A stretch of 64,000 nt of DNA. It comes from Ceriagrion tenellum (lineage: Eukaryota > Arthropoda > Insecta > Odonata > Coenagrionidae). Both the position numbers and the translations under genes were made by a program. The stretch is from the NCBI GenBank assembly GCA_963169105.1, contig OY720639.1:55471848-55535847 (forward strand), given 5' to 3'. Positions 10,891 to 21,127 of this stretch are shown one piece after another. The number at the start of each line of letters is the position of its first letter. Within the stretch, counting starts at the first letter, position 1. The notes below the pieces were generated by a model that worked only from the letters and a program-made list of their open reading frames with translations, had not been told where the DNA came from and ran no database searches.

Positions 10891-11215
10891 TCAGGTGGTG
10901 CTGTTCTAAGTATGGTTGTAGCCTCACTGGATGGTGTCAAGGCAAGGAGGGAAATTTGTTGGATGGTGGCATTCCAAGTGTGGTAGGAGGGTAATAGGAG
11001 ACTCACCATTGTGATTATGTTTAGAGAAGAATACTCATCTGATGTTGCTCTTCTGAGTATGGTTGGAAGCTAGGGGGAAACTTGTGGCTTGGTACCTTTC
11101 GGGATATGTTAGGAGGCTAGCCCAAGACTCGTTGAATGGTGCTTTCTGAAGTATGGTAGGAGGCTAGCTAGAGACTTGATGGATGGTACCATTCTGAATA
11201 TGGTTAGAGGCTGGC
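10891..11215 (+). repeat. Degenerate minisatellite, about 45-50 bp unit
   Basis: About six diverged copies of a unit containing GATGGTGC, TTCTGAGTATGG, AGGAGGCTAGC and GAGACTTG follow head to tail. The clearest are near 11,041, 11,091, 11,136 and 11,183. Spacing varies through indels. There is no coding potential. Confidence 0.6.
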
Positions 11216-12095
11216 GTCCATCTGAGATTACAGCACACTTGAAAATACTGTGTCAATTTGCTATGGAAATAAATGTAATGTAGAAAGGAGGGAATTCTGC
11301 ACAAAGCTGGAAAATTGCATATCCTTGATAGGGTGCCAGTCATGGGAGGCAGGTATCTGTCCCTCAGTCCTTACCTCTTCTTCCCTTCTGTGTACTTTTT
11401 CGTATCTCATTTTTTCATCCATTTGACCTTCAGCATCCTCCTCCAACTCTTGGTTTTGAGTGCCTCCAATCTTTTCTGGTTTGCCTTTCCAATGGTGTAT
11501 GTTTCTGATCCATAGGGTGCCACACTCAAAAACATGTTTGAATTTTTTTTTCATTTCTTGTACACTGGAGTGACATAATTTATGTATTGTGAGGCACTTG
11601 CATGATCTTCTCCTGCTTGCCATTAAAGAGATAGAGTTATTTTGTATCTGTCCCATTGAGAGGACTATAACGAGTCTGTCACTGCAGGAGTGGAAATGCT
11701 TGACTTGATGTCCAGGATATGAATAATATTTCTTTTTCTCAGTGAAATATCCATAAGACTGAAAGGAGCCTGCTATTTACTCCTTGAACATAAATCTGCA
11801 GAAGTATTTTGAATCAGAACTTAATTCCTCACAGAAAAGTTTTTTATAATTCGTGTAGTTGTATAACTTTAATATTTATCTCAGTATAGCCAAAATTATT
11901 TTCAAAATAAACAATCTACTCCAGTAACTCTGCATAAGTGAATGCTTGTGTCGTTCCTTCTCCCCTAAAACCAAGTTTCCAGTTCTAGCCCTATTATTAA
12001 TTTACTATCTCAAATATTTGTTACTTTCTGTCTATGTACCATATATGAAACTATATAGGTAACTTAAATTGTCTTTGGTTGTGACAAAAATGTGG
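11216..12095. other. Non-coding stretch, nothing recognised
   Basis: A 131-codon reverse frame at 11,261-11,656 is charged and low in complexity. I do not regard it as a gene. Confidence 0.3.
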
Positions 12096-12545
12096 CCAAA
12101 AAAAACAAAATAATAATATACAAAGGAAAGCAGTGGGTTTCGTTAAAAACTGCTACGAGCGTACGTATAGTGTCTCACAACTTTTAGAGGGATTAAGGTG
12201 GGAGCTCCTAGAGACTCGGAGGCTATACGCTTGCTTGATATATTCAGAACTTATATTTTTCAGAGTTACACAGAGAATATTATCATGACACATTGCTACA
12301 TCTCTAGGTCTGACAGATGTGATAAAATAGGATAGATACACTGCCAAACAGAAAGGTACAAAAACTCATTCTTTCTGCACACAATAAGCGACCACAAAAA
12401 AATTGAGCTCCACTAAATATGCTCCTATAATACATGTCACCATTTCATCTCCCAAAAACTTAAGTCTTTACATGGCTGGTGACCTAACACCTCCTGCCAC
12501 ACGCCCATGCGGTGGCTCACAGGGTATTATTTAGATGTAGATGGT
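12096..12545 (+). mobile_element. CR1/jockey-like LINE 3' end, copy 1
   Basis: It shares most of its length with 23,215-23,905. Translated in shifting frames, it shows the C-terminal ORF2 tail typical of CR1-group LINEs: a QRKAVGFVKNCYERTYSV-like block, then a LLETRRLYACL-like block. The 3' UTR runs through CATGCGGTGGCTCACAGGG to a short TAGATGTAGATG tail, the kind of simple-repeat 3' end used by CR1-type LINEs. It is 5'-truncated and mutated. It lies just before the candidate terminal exon of the upstream gene. Confidence 0.65.
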
Positions 12546-12563
12546 TATCTTCTTGATTTTCAG

Positions 12564-12631
12564 GGAAGCTGTCTTGTGATGAGGATATGAAGATTGTTAT
12601 GGAGTTCCTGAAAAAAGATGGAAAGATTTAG
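12564..12631 (+). CDS. Candidate terminal exon of the upstream gene
   Basis: A good acceptor (TTGATTTTCAG) is followed by a frame entered in phase 1 that reads KLSCDEDMKIVMEFLKKDGK, one isoleucine and TAG at 12,629-12,631. The acidic/basic helical peptide looks like real coding sequence, and its phase agrees with the candidate exon ending near 6,987. No family recognised. An AATAAA lies 262 bp downstream. Confidence 0.42.
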
Positions 12632-13395
12632 AGGATAAAAACTTGAAAGACTGAAAAAGCAAGATAATTTGCTTGAGACATTGAATGAATATTTATATTA
12701 ATAATTTACTATTAAAAGTCTCTGTCCTGTATCTTTTTATCAGCTTGTTATGCATGTGACTGTGTGTGTGTGCACATATATGCATATATATGGACATGAT
12801 GCCAAATAGATATGTGATATTATGTTTCTTTTGCATATTGTAAAAAAACTCATTTACTGAATAATTACATTTCTTGATGAAGTACATACTTAAATAAAGT
12901 CTCCTTAAACCTCTGTTCATTTGCAATTCCCTGGATGTTTTTGGGCAGTTCGTCGTTAGCGTGTATTACCATATTAGTTGGTCCTTAAACACGTTCACTG
13001 TGAAGTTTTCATGTCATGTGAACTACACACTGGGGTTAATGATATGATAGAAGAATGTGAAAAGTGATACCACATCTTGGTGAACTACACACTTGGGCTA
13101 ATGGCGTGATACACATCATCAGTGGCCTGCATGGTCCAGCTTTCATCCAGGGATCTCCAATAGCTTTCTAGCAAACTTGAATACTCATCCAGGATTGAGA
13201 TGAGTACCAGCAGCCCATAAGTGAAGACTGGTCTTAGCAGTCTGCTCTGGTTTCATCAGGGGAAAACCTTTGTTAACCTTTAGGTAAGCCATTTTTCATT
13301 CATTTTCCTAGCACTGTAATGCACAAGTTTTATTTATTAACCTATATTTTTTTACTCTAATTGCATGGAAAAGGCATTATGTTTTATTTAATTTA
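12632..13395. other. Presumed 3' UTR and intergenic DNA with a small duplication
   Basis: Near 13,014-13,049 and 13,078-13,112 the motif GTGAACTACACACT followed by GGGTTAATGATATGATA-like sequence occurs twice, 64 bp apart. A short GT/AT dinucleotide stretch lies at 12,758-12,795. No gene seen. Confidence 0.4.
12893..12898 (+). promoter_or_regulatory. Possible polyadenylation signal of the upstream gene
   Basis: AATAAA lies downstream of the candidate stop codon at 12,629, in AT-rich sequence. In this composition a chance AATAAA is common. Confidence 0.3.
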
Positions 13396-14560
13396 GTAAT
13401 GTGGTCAGGATTCGGAAGTGCGATCGAATCCATGTATTCGAGATTCGATCAAATTCTTCTGTTGTAAAGTTGTATTATTCGTATTTGGCAATTTCTTATC
13501 AATGTCCATTTGTTTGGAGAAGCGATGTTCATTTTGTTTTTTTCCGTATGCCCTTACTGGCGAAAACGAGATCAACGAAAGAGTTTGTAATAAACTTTTG
13601 CAGGAGATGCTAACATTTAACTCCTTCCGAAATAGATTCGACCGAATTCGAATCCGGTTGTGCGGGCGGCATATGCGCTACGTTCTGTAAACTCTTCGTC
13701 GTCCGTCGTTAATTCGTTCGAAATCTCTCCTCGGAATGTATCGTTTCGACGCAGTTGCGATTTTAAAGTGTGGTTGTTTGGGTGAACATTCATTATGTCA
13801 TATAGTATGCATGTCAGCGGAGATTTTAATTGTTATTAAGGCCTGGCCACACGATACATTAACCCGTACGGGTTCATGTAGGTACACGTTCATATACGAA
13901 TGCATGAAACAAATAGAGCAGGTTCAATTTCCCTGTCATGCATTCGTACAAGTTAGTGTGGTTACACGGTGAATTTTCGCGTTCATGCATTCACGCATTA
14001 ACTCGTACCTACGGTTTAATATATCGTGTAACCTGGGTTTTGTCGCGTCGAGTTTCATTTAAAAATTGCCTCACAGCGCATGCGCTACACCGTCTTTATA
14101 ACCTTTCGCGGAATTTTGTATGCTGATGCGCGCGTGCCGCAGATCATAATGACTGCCTTTTTATTATTTGTTCTACCCGTAGACCGCAAATATTTTTTTT
14201 CGTTTCTGAAGAACTAAGTGTTGATTTGCAAAAAATATACACCTAGCATAGAACGCGTAATAAAGCATTACTTTTATTACGCCACGAAATTTTGTCGAAA
14301 CCCTTTCTTTTGCTACTTCGTGCTGATATTAGTGCTGCAGATCATTATCCCTACAGTTTTTATTAGTTTTTCAATAGATTGGCTAAATATATTTCATTTT
14401 GCTCATGAAAAACGAAGTTTTGAGTTGCCAAACAATGTACACCTAGCATAGAACTTAATGATACACCACCGCTTTTATTTCGCCGCTAAATTCTCTCGAA
14501 ACAGGTTTTGTTGATCCATCGTGCCGAGATTTAGCGCCGTAGCGCCCATTGTTAAGGAGT
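13396..14560 (+). repeat. Unnamed dispersed repeat family, copy A
   Basis: It matches the reverse complement of about 19,650-20,250, starting at TAATGTGGTCAG. Shared blocks include GATTCGACCGAATTCGAATCC, GCATATGCGCTACG-like and CGCGTGCCGCAGATCAT-like segments. Copy A has about 160 bp extra at 13,462-13,625, a MITE at about 13,839-14,037, and two tandem copies of a roughly 195-bp unit (14,143-14,333 and 14,334-14,530) where copy B has one. The repeat is GC-richer than its flanks. The reading frames do not agree between copies, so I consider it non-coding. Confidence 0.65.
13839..14037. mobile_element. MITE inserted in dispersed repeat copy A
   Basis: About 200 bp with inverted ends: GCCTGGCCACACGATACATT on the left and, as reverse complement of the right end, CCCAGGTTACACGATATATT. 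Copy B of the host repeat reads straight across this point, so it acts as an empty site and supports insertion. Superfamily not determined; no clear target duplication. Confidence 0.6.
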
Positions 14561-14621
14561 ATTAGGTTCTAAACATCCATTAAATATAAATATGGGTGAA
14601 ATTTAAATTAGCAAATACGGA

Positions 14622-14729
14622 GATCATCCTGATTTTACTAGTCATGGCCTAGGTTGTAATTTGCCTCTCCATCCTTTTATAAATTTATCCAAGCAACACT
14701 TTTGCCTTGTCTGCAATCAAGATATTCAT
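14622..14729 (-). repeat. LINE-linked repeat segment, copy 1
   Basis: About 108 bp, nearly the same as 16,930-17,037 (shared TCATCCTGATTTTACTAGTC and ATCCAAGCAACACTTTTGCC). The second copy abuts a reverse-strand LINE relic, so this is probably a fragment of the same element. Confidence 0.6.
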
Positions 14730-16929
14730 GAGGCCAAATGATGAAAAGAAAGAGGGTAGTTCTCTCATAATCACAAAAAGGTCACTACATTCGACATATA
14801 ACCATTAGATTGACATTGGCCGGAGTCAGATTTTGATACTTTGTCGAACCATTTTGTGGTATATTCTGATATTATATCCCACTGTTGCGTTTTCAAAGCC
14901 TGTGCACAGTGGTAATTTGCGTAAAAATTTTTAACTTTGACCAGAAAACAGTAAAAAGCCTGCAATTTTGTGAAATGTACACGGGAATTTAGTTTTCCGG
15001 ATTTTTTGTTTAACTAAATACAAATATAAAATTATTTCATTAAAGTTTTTGTCATGTCATATTTTTCATTCCTTACTTAGTATTCAGTGGATTTTCTCTG
15101 ACAGCCTTTATAGCCCCACTCTTCTGAAAATCGGCTTCTAAATTGTATTATAAATAGTTTATTTTTTCACATATTTTTTTCTTTTTTATTCGCTTGCTTT
15201 AGTTCGTCGCGATTCCTCGCGAGGGCAGCACCTGATTAAGATGATATGTATTGCGAATGCATTTCGGGTTGCTACGATGGTACGTGTGGTCGCAGTCTGT
15301 TCCGGGCATTTCTCTTTCTTGGATGACGCCCTTTCAGCGTCAACTGTGCGAGGTGTGTGGGCCAAATGCCTCAAAGTTTCAGTCGTACTAAGGCCCTCCT
15401 GCAGGTGATTTGCGTGTGCGGTGTGACGTTTCATTATTATTTCATGAGATTTCAGTGCATTATCTGGAGACTTTGAAGGTATGTACCGAGATCACATTTG
15501 AGTTTCAACGGGAGCGGTATGGGGTTCGGCCTTGACCTGGGACGAATACTCCATGCCCGTGTTGTGGTTTGGTTGGTACACCTCTAGAATGTTGATCGTC
15601 CGAGATATGTTTTAGCACCGAAGTACACTACGTGAAGCGAACACCGGCAGTATACAGATTGTGAGCATACTTTTGTTAGTGTCGCTAGCGTATTTCGATA
15701 ACTTATGTTGGTACAACTAACGGGCAGGAGGTTGAAATTTGGAATTCTTAAATCTTCTTGGAAAGTTGGAAGCCGATTGTTCTCCTGTCCATTTCAGAAA
15801 CATCAAGGTAACGCCGATGTAGGCTACACTGTCTTTTACATCATAAAGATGCCCTCGTACGTTTTTTTTCCATAAACCCATCTTTGCCCTTATGCCAGCT
15901 GTCTATGACTTTCTTACATTTGCGCATTCCTTTAATGATAATAACAAAATTTACGCATCTCTGCAAGGACTACACGCATGAAATAATTGATTTTCTTGAA
16001 CTTTATGGGAAAATAATGCAAACCTCGTTGACAAAGTACTGTACAATGTACATTCATTTGCTGTTTCGTCTTTCACCGTGATTATTTGTATTTTCTCAGA
16101 AATGACCGTAGAATTTGTTGTCTTTTTTCGTATATAAGTATAGGAAAGCATCCTTCAACTCGGTTTCTTCCAAAATATAATTTGCCGTGTGAACAAGGGT
16201 CTGCATTCGTAATACTTTACTCATATAAGGCTAGATAAAATGTACATTTGATGCTCTGCGAATCCGATTTTAGTTTCCAACATTTTTCTTTTACTGTTCC
16301 ACCATCTGTCGTGAATCTATTCCAGCTTCACGGAATTACTTGATTTTTCTTCAATCATAATTACCACTCCTCATTTGAGTACGTAAGAGTCGCCAAATTC
16401 TGCATGAACAGCCCCCCGAGCCAGTCGGCCAACCATTGTCCCCGGCCATCAGAAGATTGTGTGAATGGAAACGATGCGGGGTTGAATGCATTAGTAAGTC
16501 AGTCAGAAATACGGATGCATTCGAAAACGAAGCCTGTATATCCCATTTATCCACCGGGTTAATGCTGCGTTGCATAGGAAAGATGAAGAGAGGGAGAAAA
16601 CGAATGAATAATCCCGTCAAATCATGATTCACATGAATGATTAACTGACTGACTTTACCGTACTACTTTAAGACTGCATGGTATCTCTGTTTGCGGCGAT
16701 CTTTGCACCCCCACACCAACTGGCCTCCTCGGCAAAAAAAAGCGGCGACGGGTAGCCGTGCCTCACTCCACAAGTGCCCTCGCCGATTCACTATCACTCT
16801 CTCTCACCTGCGCCCTTTTTGGCATTGTGGAAGTTCGAATGAGTCGTCAAACCATCGCTATTTTCCCGAGTATCTGAATTTGTTTTTCCCATTAAACTCT
16901 GTCAAGCGTCTTTCCGAAATAACTAGAAA
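14730..16929. other. Non-coding stretch, nothing recognised
   Basis: Mixed composition, with GC-richer islands at 15,190-15,450 and 16,380-16,830. Short overlapping frames occur on both strands there (up to 93 codons), but I recognise no domain and see no convincing splice structure. Confidence 0.35.
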
Positions 16930-18150
16930 AATCATCCTGATTTTACTAGTCATTGCCTAGGTTGTAATTTGCCCTCCTCTCCAGCCTTTTATTAATTTAT
17001 CCAAGCAACACTTTTGCCTTGTGTGCAATCAAGATTGTTCATTGCTCCTAGTTTCCTGACGTCGTCTTCGGAATTGGTATCTTGGCTATTTGTCAAGTCA
17101 TGTAGCCAAATTTCTTCCTCGCGGATCCTACAAGCAAGTTGGAAAAAAAGATAATCTGGCCTTCGTTTATGAATGCTTCAGTAACTCCCCATGTATGACA
17201 TGGACTACATCCTTTCCTTCCCTTAATGCTTCGTAAAGCTTTCTCCAATTTATTGTCGAATATCCTCGGTCCGAGGTTATCCATTGTATCTCGTCCTAAA
17301 TGTGTTTTCAGGTCTGTTAATGCTTTATATAGCTCTTCCTTGTATTATCTCCACCTATCTTGGATAGCTTCCTGTTTGATTAATATCTCCCCTGTTTTTT
17401 CCCGAACCTTTGGTATACTTTGCCTTCTCTTATCTCCAGATAACATTTCACTTTAGCCAATAGCGCACCCATGCACCACTCTTTTTAAGCTTTTCCATTT
17501 CCTCTAGTTTTCCTTCACCAATTGTTCATTCGCTTGTAGATAATTATTTTATTCCTTATGCTACTTTTTGTCTTAGCTGGTGTTGACATTTTTCCACCTC
17601 CTCCTTGTTTCCCTGATTATTTCTACTGTGGCCCGTTACTTCTCTAACCATCTTGTTTGAATTGATCCTAATGTCTTCTTCGATGATCTTATCATTCCCG
17701 CTTTTGTAGTCACCCATCTATCCTCGATTGCTCCAATTTCCTTTGCTTCACATTTGTTCCTTTCCGCCAGCTCCTGGTAATCCCTCCTTTTCAATCCTAC
17801 CAATGCTTAGGTACGCATTCAATGTCTTTATCTACGTACTTTAGCAAAGCTTTTTGAATCTCACGGACAATCGTTAATGAGTTATGTTCTGATGAGTCCG
17901 CATCTGCCACAGGATGGTTACGTGAGTTCTTGACACTTCATAAATCTCTGCATTACCAATATGTTATCAATTCGGTATCTTTCCATTTTCTGTGTAACTA
18001 CGCCGGAGGTGATGTGTTAGCCAAGTTCACATGGTATAGTTTCTTTATATTTTATACTTTCCATAAAATTCAATAGCTTTATCACTTCGGTCGTTTCTTT
18101 TTCGTAGCCCATTTCTTTCCGCTTGAAATTCTGATGTTATTGACTTTTTT
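16930..18150 (-). mobile_element. Degenerate LINE fragment on the reverse strand (linker to early RT)
   Basis: The reverse-strand translation in shifting frames gives, near 17,400-17,200, a block like IQDRW followed by ELYKALTDLKTHLGRDT-like sequence. Then come NLGPRIFDNKLEKALRSIKG and a VIHGELLKHS-like segment. This is the typical LINE order of a linker followed by a pre-RT 'promote gene X / select exit' block. It includes the 16,930-17,037 segment repeated at 14,622. Stops are frequent. Upstream parts to about 18,150 are only weakly alignable. Confidence 0.55.
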
Positions 18151-19640
18151 TCTTTCAAAAGGGTGTATGATGCTTGCTTCAGATATACCTACACTGTGTA
18201 CTTCAGATATACAATATGTATTGCTGCATATTTTTTCTGTCAAACATTGGACTCATGAAATATCTCTTACTTAAAAGCCAACTCAATTTTGTCTCCATTT
18301 ACACGAAGCCCTTTATAATAGCTCTGCACGTATGAGCAAGGCATTCATAGCTTTTGACTCCCAGATTTCCAAGGTCACAAATCGTAGCTCGCTAATTAAT
18401 AAAATGCTCAAACTGTCATTTAATAAACTGAAGTGCTCTCTTTTGCTCTTAATTCAATTTTTATGTGCCCCCTCATAAAAATAATATATTACTAGTCAGA
18501 GGCGCAGAGAATATTTAAGTACACATGTTAACTTATGTACACATATTTACTTTTACATCTAAGTACACATATTAACCTACTTGTACACATATTAACTTTT
18601 GAAAACGTTTACAAGAAGGTACCTTGCTATAATCTTTGGTACCTTGCCTTACAAGAAACTGAGAGAAAGGTGCTATGTCACTCTCATTTGGGCTCATCTT
18701 TGGCAAACTACGCACACATATAGGACTCAGCATTGAGAGAGTAAATGTGTATGCTAAGAAAAGCTGCCCGACTTTGTTTAACACTGACATGAGTGAACAA
18801 AAAGTGTGACAAAAATAGTGAATGGACTGGGTTGAGAGCCATGAGGTCCTTGATAGTTACAGCTCGCGAAATACATGAAATACATCCGCGAAAGTTCCTG
18901 GCGCTGTGCAGTGCATTAATGCATGATTAAGTGACATGAGCCATTGAACTTTCAAAACTCTCCGAAGAGGGAAGGATGTTTTGGTGATGGTGGAGGGTCA
19001 GAAAACATCCCTAATTGATCCTTTTAAGATATCTTGGCGACTGGCCCTTTGTGTGTGCTCGGAACGTTTCGAGCGGCATCGCGTTGGGTGGTGGGGACTT
19101 CGACACCAGGAAAGTGGGGTGGGGAGAGAGAGGTGGACGTTGCCATGTTTTTTCGAAGACTTTGTATGCGAATTGAAACCAAAGACCACCTCTTTGCAAC
19201 ATTGCCAACCTACCAACAAAATCGCTTCGAGAAGAGCGATGAGTCATCTCTCCCTGCTGTCACCTTCTGCCTCCTCTTACAATGAGATGTCAACATAGCC
19301 TACCTTGTAAAGTTATAGCGATGAGTGATATTGACCAATTGCCTCGCATATGAGTGCATAGTGTCTTTTTCGCGGAGAAATTTGATTCCCCTTTCGCACT
19401 CTCGCAGTGCCTCTCTCTTGACCTCCGTCCCGCCCCTCCTTGCTTCCTGGTCTAGAGCAGGATTTTTTGTGAGAGCTCTACGTGCTAGGATAATACCACT
19501 AAACATCTCATGACATCATTTGGTTGATTTGGTAGATGTTATTTTAACCACAGACGTGCAGAAGTCGCCCATTGAAATTTCGTGGGAGGAAGGAAGAAAT
19601 TAATTTGTTACATTAAAATTAATGGTGGATCGAATCCAAA
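18151..19640. other. Non-coding stretch, nothing recognised
   Basis: 18,527-18,600 has clustered TACACATATTAAC-like direct repeats. 18,970-19,300 shows overlapping frames on both strands (up to 105 codons) in GC-richer DNA, but no domain or splice logic. Confidence 0.35.
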
Positions 19641-19649
19641 ATTTAGCCA

Positions 19650-20250
19650 ATTGAGTAAAAATAGCCGCTAAACCAGGGCACGGTGGAGCAACCAAAACGG
19701 TTGCGAGAAAATTTCGCGGCGTAATAAAAGCGATGTTTTATAATGCGTTTTATGTTAGGTTTTCATTTTTATGGAGCTCAAAACTTCGTTTTTAAAGTAC
19801 AATAAGAAATATTTTGTCTCTATCGGTTGAACGGATAATGAAAACGGCTGGCATAATGATCTGCGGCACGCGGGCGTCGGCATACAAAAAGATGGTGATG
19901 CCCACGAGCATGTACAGCTCCATGTTGTGCATACGCTGTGCGGCGAATTTTAATTGAAACTTGACGCGACAACAAACTATTTGAATCTCCGCTGATATGC
20001 ATAATATTTCGTAATGAATGTTGACCAAAATAACCACATTATAGAAGTACAACGGCGAAATGATACATCCCAAGTAGAAATTTCGAACGCATTCACGATT
20101 GGTGATGAAGACTTTATGGTGACGTAGCGCATTTGCCACCCGCACAACTGGATTCGAATTCAGTCGAATCTTTTGGTCGGAGGATTCGATCGAATGTCGA
20201 ATCGATGGATTCCGTGATATTCGAACGAACTCTGACCACATTACTAATAA
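19650..20250 (-). repeat. Unnamed dispersed repeat family, copy B
   Basis: Inverted relative to copy A (13,396-14,560). It ends at the shared CTGACCACATTACTAATAAA edge. It lacks the MITE, the extra 160 bp and the tandem duplication of copy A. A 149-codon frame on the reverse strand (20,241-19,792) runs through it but is not kept in copy A, so it is most likely a chance frame. Confidence 0.65.
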
Positions 20251-21007
20251 AAATATTTAATCAATTTTCTATCCATAATGTGTGTACATAAGAATAATTG
20301 GAGGTCTCAAGAGTGATGACAGATTTAGATTATAAACTTCACTGAAGGAGTAAAGTACTAGTTTATTATATCTTTTTAGGGAGTAGTGTTGAGGCCTAAA
20401 GACTGGAAGTCCGATGCAAAACTGAGAGAAACTCTCATAAAATATTTGATTCTACTGAATATATTATTATTCGTTTCAATTAGGTGGGCTACACTATTGC
20501 ATCTTTAGAAATGACTCTTACTGTTTCCCATGGGTTGTTTTCAATAATTCCACTATTTGGCAAAACAAATTGAAACAAAAAAATGTATTAAGTGGAATCG
20601 CAAAGTTGTACCGTAAAAATCACTAAATTTATAGTGACTACTCTTTGGCAGAGGTCATTTCAAGTAATTATCTGATGCTTCCATCTTTTTTTAAATTGGT
20701 GGCGATATGCTCCAAATGTTTCCTCCATGATAGACCTAAAGTTATCCTCATGGTATTTATGAAATACTTTGCTTCTTGAGAAAGGAATAGACCCAATGAG
20801 TAATTAGTAAAAATTCATCTCTATTTTAATTCTTTCCCTAACATCTATGGCAACACACTCTTGCAGCAGCTAGCATAGAAGGAGGTAAAAGTTGAAAGTT
20901 TGTAGGCATGGCAAAGGATATTTCAAATATTACATTAGCTTAGAAGTCTGTAGTATTTCCAGGCTCATTCTCATTGGTGAGAAAACAAAAATTGCTTGTT
21001 ATTTCAG
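20251..21007. other. Region just upstream of NCAPH; promoter or 5' UTR intron expected here
   Basis: No TATA box or first exon can be placed with confidence. The pyrimidine-rich TTGTTATTTCAG at about 20,996-21,007 suggests the first coding exon is preceded by a 5' UTR intron, so the real promoter may lie further upstream. Confidence 0.35.
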
Positions 21008-21025
21008 GTCTTTCCTCCTTGAGTC

Positions 21026-21127
21026 ATGGCAATCCCATTAAGTAGGGGCACTCAGTCACCCCTCCGGAGGCAATCTGTGAGCTCTCTTCCTGGTACGCCA
21101 AACAATCTCACTCCCGAGTTGGTGCCG
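21026..21127 (+). CDS. NCAPH: NCAPH coding exon 1
   Basis: Residues 1-34, ending in phase 0 at CCG|GTAAGT. The ATG follows a likely splice acceptor at 21,007 by 18 bases. The Ser/Thr/Pro-rich start (MAIPLSRGTQSPLRRQSVSS) resembles the SP/TP-containing N-termini of CAP-H proteins, which mitotic kinases phosphorylate. Confidence 0.85.

Noticed and set aside
11261..11656. 131-codon charged reverse frame
   Set aside because: Low complexity, overlaps a frame on the other strand, no domain.
19792..20241. 149-codon reverse-strand frame as a gene
   Set aside because: It lies within a dispersed repeat whose other copy has stops and shifts in the same region. No domain, and no codon-like conservation between the copies.
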